Source: Deltaproteobacteria bacterium | Lineage (GTDB): Bacteria; Myxococcota_A; UBA796; GCA-2862545 | DNA: 64,000 nucleotides | Direction of reading: 5' to 3' | NCBI GenBank assembly: GCA_007693595.1 | Contig: REDI01000050.1 | Coordinates: 1-64,000 of the forward strand | Shown: positions 9,333 through 17,795 of the stretch, one piece after another | How positions within the stretch are numbered: position 1 is the first letter of the stretch | How the letters are laid out: each line of letters begins with the position of its first letter | The notes under the pieces: model-generated | Database searches by the model: none | What the model was told of the DNA's origin: nothing | The model's input: the letters and a program-made list of their open reading frames with translations, nothing else | Translations under genes and position numbers: made by a program

Positions 9333-12300
9333 TCAGAAGTTGGCGCCGTAGTCTTCGCGGGCCTTCTTGTAGTCATCGGCCCACTTGGCGGCCTCGGCCA
9401 GGTCACTGTTGTACTCAGCGGCGGCGCTCTCACCTTCGGAGCGGTGCTGGATCGCGAGCTGGAGGTGATCGGACTTCTCGGAGCGGATCCCCTCGAGGGT
9501 CTGGGTGTCGCGCTGGGTCTTTTCTTGGACGGCGGCGCGGGTCTCGTCGACCTGGTTGGAGAGCAGGTCTTGGCCTGTGTTGAGGGTCTGCATGAGCTCG
9601 ACTTGCTGATCCGAAGCTTCTCCACCCTCTTCCTTTCCGCGGTCGGTCTCTTCGTCGGCGGCGCTCTGGGCATCGGCCGTAGAGCTCGCAGCGTCGGCGG
9701 TCTCGCCGCCCGAAGAGCCTCCGCTGATCCGGTCGCTGTTGTTGTTCATTTCGGCGGCAGCTTCGGCGGAGCGAGCCTCGATCTCGGGGTCGGGCTCTTG
9801 ATCGCCCGTGTCGACCCCGTGGATCTGAGCCGAGCGCTGGGAGGCGTTGGTGAGGCCCTCCTGCAGCGGGCCGGCCATCGCTTCGACGCCTTCATCCGCG
9901 GTCTCGCCCACGGTCTCGTCGAGCTCTTGCTGCACCTGGATCTGTGTCGCGATGGCTTGCTCGGCCTCGTAGGCGGCGTGAGCGATCTCGTAGTGGTTGA
10001 TGAACCGCTGGATGTTGTTCTCGGCCTCTTCGAACTTCTCATCGAGCTCGGACATCTCTTGGATAGGAGCGTCATCGAAGAGGACCACGTTGAGCGCGGG
10101 GCTCCCAAACGTGTTGTTGATGCCAACCGTGAGCATGTTGCCGAGGTTGTCCCAGGTGTTGAGGGCGGCCTCGAAGGGGCGGTCGTTCCCTTCGCCCGCG
10201 CGCGCTGCTTGCACCGCACCTTCGTCGTCGCCGATGTCTTTCGGTGTGCCGAAGAGCCTCACGACGCCACCGCCCAGGAGCTCCGCCAGCTTCTCGGCGG
10301 AGTCGCCCATGGGGGCGTCGTGGGCGTCGTTGTCTCGGGTGGCTTCGTAGCGACCACGCACGCCAGCGTACCACTGAGCCATCGGCCCCGCGTCGTCGTC
10401 AGCGAGCGCGAACCGTTCCACCTCGTCCTGGGATGTGCGGACCTCCTGCTCGGCCGCCCGGTGCTGTTGGCTCAGCTCTTCGTGCGCCCCGTCGAGCGTT
10501 CGCTGCTGCTCTCGGAGCTCCGACAACTCCATCTGCATCCCGACCGCGCTGTCCGTCTGCCCCGAGAAGGCCGTGACCTGGACCTGGGACTCGATCTCGT
10601 CGATGCGCTCTTGGACGGCCTGCCGCTGGGTCTCGTTGGTTTCGAGCTCCCCTTGCAGGCGGTCGCGCTCGGCCTCGGTGTTCGCGAGCTGACCCCGCGC
10701 CTCGCGCTCGTGGGCCTGGCGCTCCCTCTCCGACACCTGTTCGAAAGCGATCGGAGAGTCATCGAAGGCCTTGTTGAACGCGCGCAGATCACGAAGGTCT
10801 CGCTGCGCCTGATCGCGCTGACGCTCGTACAGCGACAGCTCGAGCTGAGCACCTCGAACGGCGAGCTCCGCTTCGGCCACGGCCTCGCGATCTTCAGAAG
10901 AGAGGTTCGCGAGGTGCTGCTGCGCCTCTGCGACCTCGGCACGCATCGCCGCGAGATCTTGCTCATAGCTCTCGATAGAGGCCTGGGTCTCTTCGATCAT
11001 GCGGTCGTTGTCTTGCCGGAGTTGCAGAAGATTGTCTCCGTCCGAGCGAAGGGGCGCCCCGAGCTCGGCCCGGAGCAGCCGAGCTTGTTGGCCCACATCC
11101 CGGAACTTGTCGCCGATCTCCTGCCGGGCCGCTTGGCGACTGGCGCTGCTGAAGGGGTTGAGACAGTTCACGTAGCTGAACTCTTTCTGCATATTCGAGC
11201 TGAGTCGCTCCCCGAAGCTCGGGCTGTCGGAGTCGTTCCCCCCGGAGCCCTCGCTCTCGGCTTGCTGGCGCGCTGCTTCGGTCTCTTGGTGAACCTGCTC
11301 GACCGCCTGGCGGTTCTCTTCGAGCTGATCGGCCGCGTCGCTGAAGAGCTGGTCCGCATCTTCGCTCCCGCCCTCCATGGTGTCCACCGACTCGGGAGTG
11401 GTGGTGTCGGGGTCGTTGGCCTCGCTCTCGGCGCGGCGCTGCTGGTAGGTCTCGATGCTGTGCTCTACGACCGTGCTGCCCACGACCTCACCGGCGTCAG
11501 AGGCCAGATCGCTCACCCCCTCCTGCGCCGCGTTGAAGCGCTCGACGTAGAGCTCCTCTGGGACCAAGTAGGAGGCCAGCACGTTGCAGACGGTTCCGAA
11601 GAGCTTGATCGGTGGAACGACCGCCTTGAGCGCGGTGGAGATCTTGTCGAAGAACTTTCCGACCGAGATGAGCTTCTTGCCTGCGGCGATGATTCCGGCG
11701 CCGATGCCCCACCACAGGAGGCAGAACCCGATGATGATGAGGGCGAGCCCCAAGCCCCACATGACGGTTGAGATCTTGGAGACGATGTCTTCGACGAAGT
11801 TGATCGTGTCGCAGATGGCTTGTGCCATGTCGGCGAGCATCGCGAAGAAGACGCCGACGTAGTCGAGCGCGCCATCGCAGTGTTCCCAGGCGGAGCCGTC
11901 GAAGTAGCTCCCCACGGAGCCCCAGGACTCGGTCATGCCGTCCCAGTTCTCCATGACCTCGCCGACCGGATCGCCCGTGATCATGTCGTAGACGGCGAGC
12001 CCCTTCGAGACGAACTGAACATTGCTGAGACCGGCCTTGGCTCCGATGGTGCGATTGAGGAAGCCGTCGATCTGATCGAAGATCAGCTTCTCTTTGAGGG
12101 TATCGACCACCCCGCTCTGTAGCCCCTCGACGAAGCCTCCTGCGGCGCCTCCGACGAGCCCTACCGTCGTATTCCAGAAGCGGCTCCCCGCTTCGCTGTT
12201 CTCGGATGCGGCGCGCTCTCGGGCGGTGCTCATGTGCGCGAGCTGCTCGGCGACTCGGTCGTAGGCGGGGCGGTTGCCGTCGTCGGTTCGGGCCTTGTCC

Positions 12301-14345
12301 CACTCTGGGGTCGGTGGCGTCGCAGGGTCGACCTCGATCGCGGTGAGATCGATGTCGGCCGCCTCGAAGAGGTTGGAGAGCGGATGGTCGGCGCCCTCAG
12401 CACCTTGGTCTGGACCGTCGAGGGTCTCGGGCTGGCTGACGGGCTCCGGTTCGTGGGCGCGCGCCTCCTCGGCCTGGGCCGCAGCCTCTTCTTCTTCGGC
12501 GGAGAACTGAGCTTCGGCCTTGGCGTCTCGGGCGATCATTCGCCACATGCGCTTGGTGGAGTTGTACCAGCCTCGGCTGCTGAAGGTGCTCTCCCACAGA
12601 GCTTGCTTGGCGGCGCCGTCTTCTTCGTCTTTGATGGTGGACTTGTACATCTCGACAAGGTCGGTCCACTCTTCGGTGCCGCGCACGCGAGCATACTGGC
12701 TCGCGAAGGGCTCGTCGTTGTGGATGGCTTCCCACAGGGCCTCGCACGCGGGGCTGTCCCCAAGCTCATCGGCGGTGGCGCGCAGGCCCCTGCGCCACTC
12801 GCGGTTGTTGCTGCCGGCGTCTCCGTCGCCCGACTCGAGGTCGCGGTCGTCGACCCGCATGTCTCCGACGCGGCCTTCGAGGGCGTCCGTCAGCGATTCG
12901 GCGTTGGCGCGCAAGCCCTCGAAGGAGCTCGACACGTCGAAGTTGGGACCATCGGTCGCGACGGCCGTCGAGGGTAGCCCGACGACCGGGGCGTCGACCT
13001 GGGCTCCTCGTGCCAGATCGTCGGCGAGGTGGTGGGCCTCGAACTCGGCGGTGGCGAGGCTCGCCCCGGGGGTGGGGCCGAGGGTGGCCTGGGCGGCGTG
13101 GACCATCTCGTGGGCCAGGGTGCGCACGCTATCGGGGTTGTCGACGTTGAAGATCGCAGGGTCGAGCAGGATCTCACCCCGCGAATAGACGCCGGGGACC
13201 CCGAGCGCGGAGGTGAGGGCAGCGGCGTCGGCGTCCAGGCGGATGGGGACGGGGCCCGGCAGACCGAGCTTCCGCGCCATCTGCCGGGCCAAGGCCACCG
13301 CTTGGCTGAGCTGGGTGGGATCGGGCTGCGCCAAGGCGGCCGCGAGGACCTGGGCGTCGACCTCGTCGACCTTGTCTTCGAGCTCGTAGAGCCAGTCGTC
13401 GGCCTCGAAGAGATCTTGGAAGGGGTCGCTGGGCGTGGGGGCCGTGGCCGCGCGACGCGAGGGGGCCGCCAGCTCGCCACCCTGGGCGGTGGAGGTGCTG
13501 GCGTGGTCAGAAGCAGGGCCGGCCATGAGGCCCTCGAGCCCCTGAGGTTGCTGGGACACGGCGCTGTCGAGCGCCGAGCCGCTCACGTCGGTTTGCAGGT
13601 CTTCGGGGAGCTGGTCCAGCCGCGCGAGGCGGCGAACGATCACGTTCTGGTTGGCGTAGGCCTCGACCTCGTGCGGATCGGTGGGGAGCGAGACCCCCCC
13701 GCCTGAGGGCAGGCGGCCCTCGTCGTGCTGGACGACGTGGGTGAGCTCGTGGGCCAGCAGCTCGTCGCCGCGTGCGGTGCCCGGCGCATAGGTGCCGGAC
13801 CGGAAGAAGAGCTCGGCGCCGAGCGCGAAGGCGTGCGCTTCGAGGAGGGCCGAAGCGCGATCTGCCTGCCCGCCGACGTGGACGCGGACATGGTCGAAGT
13901 CGTGGTCGAAGGCTGCCTCAAGGCGCTCGCGGTGCCGCTTGGGTAGCGCCTGGCCCGAGCTGCTCCGGGCGAGGTGTAGGGCTTCATCGACGTGCTCGTC
14001 GGGTAGGCCCGCCGTGGCCCGCCGCATGACGCGGCGCATGGTCGAGAGCGAGGCCGTGCCGGTGTCGGAGGGGCCTAGCCCGAGGGTGCCCATGGCCAAC
14101 TCGCCGCCGAACTGCGCGCCGAGGTCGTCGGTGCCGGCACCGAAGAGGGCGGAGGCCAGCACATCGTTGCCGACGAGATCCGCCGCCCGCGAGGCGGTGT
14201 TGGCCACGGGGTCTGCCGCGGGGGCTGGGGTCGGGCTCTGAGGCTCGCTCGCCTTGGGGATCGAGGAGCGGGCTGCGGTTCCTTCTGAAGAAGGAGTGGG
14301 CTGGTGAAGATCAGTGCGGAACGGAGATCCGGATCGTTGTGACAT
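9333..14345 (-). CDS. Giant DUF4157 (eCIS core domain) protein with two HExxH sites, a hydrophobic segment and coiled coils
   Basis: I use the ATG at 14343-14345 (1670 aa); a GTG at 14352-14354 is an alternative. A strong promoter 48 nt upstream fits either, and neither has a clear ribosome binding site. Residues about 128-230 match DUF4157: SSGQALPKRHRERLEAAF, DHVRVHVGG, LLAHELTHVVQH (His199, Glu200, His203) and a downstream HEVEAYA that could supply a third zinc ligand. A second zinc-protease-like site, TLAHEMVHAAQ (about 411-420) with FEAHHLADD after it, follows a 180-residue linker. Residues about 845-905 hold a strongly hydrophobic stretch (LALIIIGFCLLWWGIGAGII). Residues about 1090-1300 are long acidic coiled coils. 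DUF4157 marks proteins linked to extracellular contractile injection systems and large polymorphic toxins. A toxin or secreted effector is therefore plausible, but no C-terminal toxin domain is recognisable. Confidence 0.85.
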   Translation of the reverse strand: MSQRSGSPFRTDLHQPTPSSEGTAARSSIPKASEPQSPTPAPAADPVANTASRAADLVGNDVLASALFGAGTDDLGAQFGGELAMGTLGLGPSDTGTASLSTMRRVMRRATAGLPDEHVDEALHLARSSSGQALPKRHRERLEAAFDHDFDHVRVHVGGQADRASALLEAHAFALGAELFFRSGTYAPGTARGDELLAHELTHVVQHDEGRLPSGGGVSLPTDPHEVEAYANQNVIVRRLARLDQLPEDLQTDVSGSALDSAVSQQPQGLEGLMAGPASDHASTSTAQGGELAAPSRRAATAPTPSDPFQDLFEADDWLYELEDKVDEVDAQVLAAALAQPDPTQLSQAVALARQMARKLGLPGPVPIRLDADAAALTSALGVPGVYSRGEILLDPAIFNVDNPDSVRTLAHEMVHAAQATLGPTPGASLATAEFEAHHLADDLARGAQVDAPVVGLPSTAVATDGPNFDVSSSFEGLRANAESLTDALEGRVGDMRVDDRDLESGDGDAGSNNREWRRGLRATADELGDSPACEALWEAIHNDEPFASQYARVRGTEEWTDLVEMYKSTIKDEEDGAAKQALWESTFSSRGWYNSTKRMWRMIARDAKAEAQFSAEEEEAAAQAEEARAHEPEPVSQPETLDGPDQGAEGADHPLSNLFEAADIDLTAIEVDPATPPTPEWDKARTDDGNRPAYDRVAEQLAHMSTARERAASENSEAGSRFWNTTVGLVGGAAGGFVEGLQSGVVDTLKEKLIFDQIDGFLNRTIGAKAGLSNVQFVSKGLAVYDMITGDPVGEVMENWDGMTESWGSVGSYFDGSAWEHCDGALDYVGVFFAMLADMAQAICDTINFVEDIVSKISTVMWGLGLALIIIGFCLLWWGIGAGIIAAGKKLISVGKFFDKISTALKAVVPPIKLFGTVCNVLASYLVPEELYVERFNAAQEGVSDLASDAGEVVGSTVVEHSIETYQQRRAESEANDPDTTTPESVDTMEGGSEDADQLFSDAADQLEENRQAVEQVHQETEAARQQAESEGSGGNDSDSPSFGERLSSNMQKEFSYVNCLNPFSSASRQAARQEIGDKFRDVGQQARLLRAELGAPLRSDGDNLLQLRQDNDRMIEETQASIESYEQDLAAMRAEVAEAQQHLANLSSEDREAVAEAELAVRGAQLELSLYERQRDQAQRDLRDLRAFNKAFDDSPIAFEQVSERERQAHEREARGQLANTEAERDRLQGELETNETQRQAVQERIDEIESQVQVTAFSGQTDSAVGMQMELSELREQQRTLDGAHEELSQQHRAAEQEVRTSQDEVERFALADDDAGPMAQWYAGVRGRYEATRDNDAHDAPMGDSAEKLAELLGGGVVRLFGTPKDIGDDEGAVQAARAGEGNDRPFEAALNTWDNLGNMLTVGINNTFGSPALNVVLFDDAPIQEMSELDEKFEEAENNIQRFINHYEIAHAAYEAEQAIATQIQVQQELDETVGETADEGVEAMAGPLQEGLTNASQRSAQIHGVDTGDQEPDPEIEARSAEAAAEMNNNSDRISGGSSGGETADAASSTADAQSAADEETDRGKEEGGEASDQQVELMQTLNTGQDLLSNQVDETRAAVQEKTQRDTQTLEGIRSEKSDHLQLAIQHRSEGESAAAEYNSDLAEAAKWADDYKKAREDYGANF

Positions 14346-14392
14346 AGGGCACACCGTGAGTCAGGATAGAGGGGGAGCAGAGGCTCCACTTC

Positions 14393-14421
14393 ATTATAGT
14401 ATCGAGGAGGCATGGTGTCAT
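14393..14421 (-). promoter_or_regulatory. Strong sigma-70-type promoter of the DUF4157 gene
   Basis: On the minus strand, ATGACA (14416-14421; 5 of 6 against TTGACA), a 17-bp spacer and a perfect TATAAT (14393-14398). This is striking in such GC-rich DNA. It overlaps the last codons of the upstream pseudo-AAA gene and predicts a start of transcription near 14386, giving a 30-40 nt leader. The DUF4157 gene and its partner could therefore be expressed independently of the upstream gene. Confidence 0.75.
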
Positions 14422-15806
14422 CCCGAGGGGCGCTCCACGGTGAGGCGGGAGCGCAGCGCTCGCACGATCTGGTCGATCGTTGGCGATCGTCGCTCGTCTG
14501 CCAGGACGGCACGGACGGCCAGAGCCAGGTCTGCCACGCCTGCGGCCCAAGGAGCGAGCGCCGTCGTCAGCTCCCTCGGAGGCAGGGCGGGGTGGCCTGC
14601 GTCGACCAGGGCCTCGTTGACCAGGCGCGCGCGCTCGCGGGGGGAGGGGAGCGAGGCGTCGAGGGGGACGAGCGGCACCGCCAGGTCGCCCCGGACGCGC
14701 TCGTGGATCACCACCGGAAGGGGCACGAGCTGCGCCTGCTCCGCGAGGGCCGTGGCCCAGGCGCTCTGGCTTGGAGGGACCCAGATCGCAGCGCGCTCCA
14801 GCCGGCTCAGCAGGGCGAGAGAACGGAGGGCGAGGGGGGTGGGAGCGCCAGGTCCGACCTGGATCACCCCCACCTCGACGGTCGCGAGCGCGGCGGCGAG
14901 GGCATGGGTGGCTTCGGGAGCGGAGCAGCCTCGGAGCATCAGCCAGGGCTCGGGGCCTGGGCTTGACGAGGGCGGTGCGGCCCACCAAGCCAGGATCGAA
15001 GCACGGCCCTGGTCCCGGTAGGCCAGATCCGCGTCGGGCGACTGAAGGCGACGAGCCGCGCCGTGCAGCGAGGCGGGCCACTCGCTCCGCCTCGCCAGAA
15101 AGGCGAGCACCGAGGGGTGGAGCAGGAGTCGGACCTGCATCGGATCGGCGTGGGCCACCACCCGGACCACGCCCCACGCGAGCAGGGGACGCTCGGGCTG
15201 GAGGCGATCGGTGAGCTGCGTCGGATCCAGGTGCCGAAGGAGCCGCTGGAGGGTCGGGCGGAGCACCCCAACCTCGGGCTCGCGCACGAGCAGGACCCGG
15301 AGCAGGAGCTTGTCGAGATCGCTCAGCCCGAACCGCTGACACAGCCGATCGAAGGGCAGCAGGGTCCCGTCTCGGGCGGTGCGCAGGGCCCTGAGCGTGA
15401 AGCGGTGCCGCAGGCTCGTCGCCCGGTCGAGGGGCCCCGGCGGCTCGGCGGTGTCGTCGAGGGCCGCGATCCACGCGCGCACGTCTTCGGCCCAGTCCAT
15501 ATCGTCTTGATAAGGGGGGAAACAGAGATCGAGCACCCGGTCGCCCTGGGCGCTGAGCTGTCGCCCGCGCTCCCCATCGCCGGCCTCGACCGCCGCCTCG
15601 GTGGCCGCCCGCATGCATGAGAAGGCCCAGCCGGGGAAGCCGCGCTGGAGGGCGTCGAAGGCGAGCGCTTCGTAGTGCTCGCTGCGTGGGTCCGGCTCCT
15701 CGGGGAGCGGGGCGTCGAGGGGGGGCTCCCACCGCACCTGGACCCGGGCCATCTCCTTGAGGTCGCCTCGCTCGAGCAGGGCGCGAAGGTGGTGGAGGGA
15801 GGTCAT
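14418..15806 (-). CDS. Degenerate eCIS-type AAA protein (winged helix plus P-loop-less ATPase fold)
   Basis: The ATG at 15804-15806 is followed by 462 residues. Residues about 145-215 (LLPFDRLCQRFGLSDLDKLLLRVLL ... ERPLLAWGVVRVV) resemble the winged-helix region that precedes the AAA module in ATPases of contractile injection loci. Residues about 285-435 follow the order of that AAA module: beta strand WLMLRG, then APEATHALAAALA where the P-loop should be, a central strand region, VPLVPLDASLPSPRERARL, and a C-terminal lid-like helix set. No GxxxxGK(S/T) is present and no DE-type Walker B is clear, so ATP hydrolysis is unlikely. It lies directly upstream of the DUF4157 gene. The family link is from pattern memory and needs a profile search. 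Confidence 0.65.
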   Translation of the reverse strand: MTSLHHLRALLERGDLKEMARVQVRWEPPLDAPLPEEPDPRSEHYEALAFDALQRGFPGWAFSCMRAATEAAVEAGDGERGRQLSAQGDRVLDLCFPPYQDDMDWAEDVRAWIAALDDTAEPPGPLDRATSLRHRFTLRALRTARDGTLLPFDRLCQRFGLSDLDKLLLRVLLVREPEVGVLRPTLQRLLRHLDPTQLTDRLQPERPLLAWGVVRVVAHADPMQVRLLLHPSVLAFLARRSEWPASLHGAARRLQSPDADLAYRDQGRASILAWWAAPPSSSPGPEPWLMLRGCSAPEATHALAAALATVEVGVIQVGPGAPTPLALRSLALLSRLERAAIWVPPSQSAWATALAEQAQLVPLPVVIHERVRGDLAVPLVPLDASLPSPRERARLVNEALVDAGHPALPPRELTTALAPWAAGVADLALAVRAVLADERRSPTIDQIVRALRSRLTVERPSG

Positions 15807-15823
15807 CGGGACTCCGGGCTCGC

Positions 15824-17662
15824 TCAGGTGTCGTAGAGTCCGTTGAGCAGGTCTTGGTAATGGGTCTCGACGATGGCGCGCTTGACCTTCATGGAGGGGG
15901 TGAGGAAGCCGTTATCGGTCGTCCAGTCCTCGGGACACAGCGCGATCTTCTTGACCGTCTCGTAGCTGGGGAGCTCCTTGTTGATCGCGTCCACATCGGC
16001 CTGAACGAGGGCTTTGACCTCGATCTTGCTGGATAGATCAGCGTAGTCCGCGAAGCTCAGGCCTTGGTCCGCGGCCCACTTCGCGACCGCTTCTTCGTTG
16101 ATCGTCACCAAGGCTACGCAGTAGGGCCGACGGTCTCCGTGCATGAGCACCTGGCTCACCCAGGGGCTCCGGGCCTTGAGGAGGTTCTGGAAGTGCGCCG
16201 GCCCGATGTTTTTGCCGCCAGCAGTGATGATGAGATCCTTCTTTCGGCCGGTGATCTTCAGGTGCCCCGTGGGTAGGATCTGCCCCAGATCGCCGCTGTG
16301 CAACCAGCCCTCGTCATCGAGGGCCTCGGCGGTCGCTTCGGGGAGGCCGTGGTAGCCTCGCATGACGCCACGCCCGTGGATCAAAATCTCGCCGTCGTCG
16401 GCGATGCGCACCGAGGCGCCGGGGATCGGTCGCCCCACGGTGCCGAACTGGAAGTCGTCGGGGGTGTTGACGCAGGTGGCGGCGGTGGACTCGGTCATGC
16501 CGTAGCCTTCGAGCACCAGGATCCCACAGGCGTGAAAGAACTCGGCGATCTCGGGGGCCAGCGGGGCGCCACCGGACACGAGGAAGCGCAAGCGCCCGCC
16601 GAAGACCGCGCGGACCTTGCTGAAGACCAAGCGGTCGGCGAGCTGGGCGCGCAGCTTCAGGAAGCCGGTGGGGTTCTGGCCACGTTGCTTGAGCTTGCTG
16701 ACCTCGCGCCCCGTGTTGACCGCCCAGTTGAAGAGCGCGAGCTTGGCGCCGCCGGCCTCGCGCGCGTTGGAGACGATCTTGGCGTAGGCCTTCTCGAAGA
16801 CGCGGGGAACGGCCCCCATCCAGGTAGGCTGCTGCACGGCGAGGTTGTCGATCAGCGCGTCGAGGTTGCCGTCGATGGCGGTCGGGACCCCCAGCCGAAT
16901 GAAGATCACCTGCATGATCTTGGCGAAGACGTGGGCCAGCGGCAAGAACAAGAACTGCTTGTCGGCGGGGGTGATGAAGCCCATCTTGTCGATGGCCTCG
17001 GACTCGAAGACCCATGAGTCGTGGGTGATCATCACGCCCTTGGGCACCCCGGTGGTGCCCGAGGTGTAGATCAGGGTCGCGAGCCGCTCGGGGCCGATGG
17101 CGCTCGAGACCTCGTCGTAGGTGTCGGGGTGGCCCTCGGCGAAGGCGTCGCCCTCGGAGGCGAGCGTGGCGAGGGTGACGATCCAGCCGTCCTCGGAGGG
17201 GGTGCCGTCGATGACGTAGACCCGTCGCACGTTCGGGATCTCGTCGCGGACCTCGAGCAGCTTGGCGGCTTGCTCATCGTTCTCGACGACCACGGCGACC
17301 GCGTCGCAGTCGCCGATGATGTAGGCGCACTCCTTGGGGGTGTTCGAGGGGTAGATCGTGGTGGTGGCGCCGCCCGCGCACATGATCGCCAGGTCTGCGA
17401 CGATCCACTCCCAGCGGGTGTTGCAGAGGATGCAGATCCGCTCCTCGGCCTTGAGCCCCTGGGCGAGGAGTCCGTTGGCGACGCGACGGACCTGATCCCC
17501 CGCCTCGCTCCAGCTCAGGGTCCGCCAGGTGCCATCAGGGTCCTTGAGAAAGACCGCGTCCGCGTTGGGCGTGGAGCGGACCCGGTAGTGCCACATGTCG
17601 GGCACGGACTGAAACGAGGTGGCGGCAGCAGCACTCTTCTGGGTCACGGCGGCCTGGGGCAT
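15824..17662 (-). CDS. Long-chain acyl-CoA synthetase (AMP-forming)
   Basis: 612 residues from the ATG at 17660-17662, with GAGGAGG about 5 nt upstream. It activates a fatty acid to acyl-AMP and then acyl-CoA. Motifs in order: the AMP-binding loop YTSGTTGVPKG (199-209), LPLAHVFAKI, the substrate-pocket region EGYGMTESTAATC, SGDLG, and the hinge GRKKDLIITAGGKNI. The long linker and AMP-binding loop match the FadD15/ACSL branch of about 600 residues. No signal peptide is seen; it is probably cytoplasmic or peripheral. It ends 17 bp before the pseudo-AAA gene and has its own putative promoter, so it may lead a read-through unit. Confidence 0.93.
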   Translation of the reverse strand: MPQAAVTQKSAAAATSFQSVPDMWHYRVRSTPNADAVFLKDPDGTWRTLSWSEAGDQVRRVANGLLAQGLKAEERICILCNTRWEWIVADLAIMCAGGATTTIYPSNTPKECAYIIGDCDAVAVVVENDEQAAKLLEVRDEIPNVRRVYVIDGTPSEDGWIVTLATLASEGDAFAEGHPDTYDEVSSAIGPERLATLIYTSGTTGVPKGVMITHDSWVFESEAIDKMGFITPADKQFLFLPLAHVFAKIMQVIFIRLGVPTAIDGNLDALIDNLAVQQPTWMGAVPRVFEKAYAKIVSNAREAGGAKLALFNWAVNTGREVSKLKQRGQNPTGFLKLRAQLADRLVFSKVRAVFGGRLRFLVSGGAPLAPEIAEFFHACGILVLEGYGMTESTAATCVNTPDDFQFGTVGRPIPGASVRIADDGEILIHGRGVMRGYHGLPEATAEALDDEGWLHSGDLGQILPTGHLKITGRKKDLIITAGGKNIGPAHFQNLLKARSPWVSQVLMHGDRRPYCVALVTINEEAVAKWAADQGLSFADYADLSSKIEVKALVQADVDAINKELPSYETVKKIALCPEDWTTDNGFLTPSMKVKRAIVETHYQDLLNGLYDT

Positions 17663-17686
17663 CGATCCTCCTCGTGTGGGGGCGTC

Positions 17687-17715
17687 ATTGTGATGCAGGA
17701 GAGCGAGGCGGTAAA
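17687..17715 (-). promoter_or_regulatory. Putative promoter of the acyl-CoA synthetase gene
   Basis: Minus strand TTTACC (17710-17715), a 17-bp spacer and CACAAT (17687-17692), each 4 of 6 against consensus. The predicted start lies near 17680, leaving a very short leader that contains the GAGGAGG ribosome binding site. Confidence 0.42.
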
Positions 17716-17795
17716 GCCGCGGGCCGGAGGTCGGCGGGGCAGGCTCACTCTCTGTGGCTCAGGTGGCAGCCTGGGTCGCGCGGGGTGCTCCGCGA

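Noticed and set aside
9255-11771. 838-codon plus-strand frame
   Set aside because: It is the shadow of the DUF4157 gene caused by high GC; its composition is Leu/Gly/Val-rich with no motifs.
14311-15732. 473-codon minus-strand frame overlapping the pseudo-AAA gene
   Set aside because: Arg/Pro/Ala-rich out-of-frame shadow; the frame at 14418-15806 has recognisable winged-helix structure.
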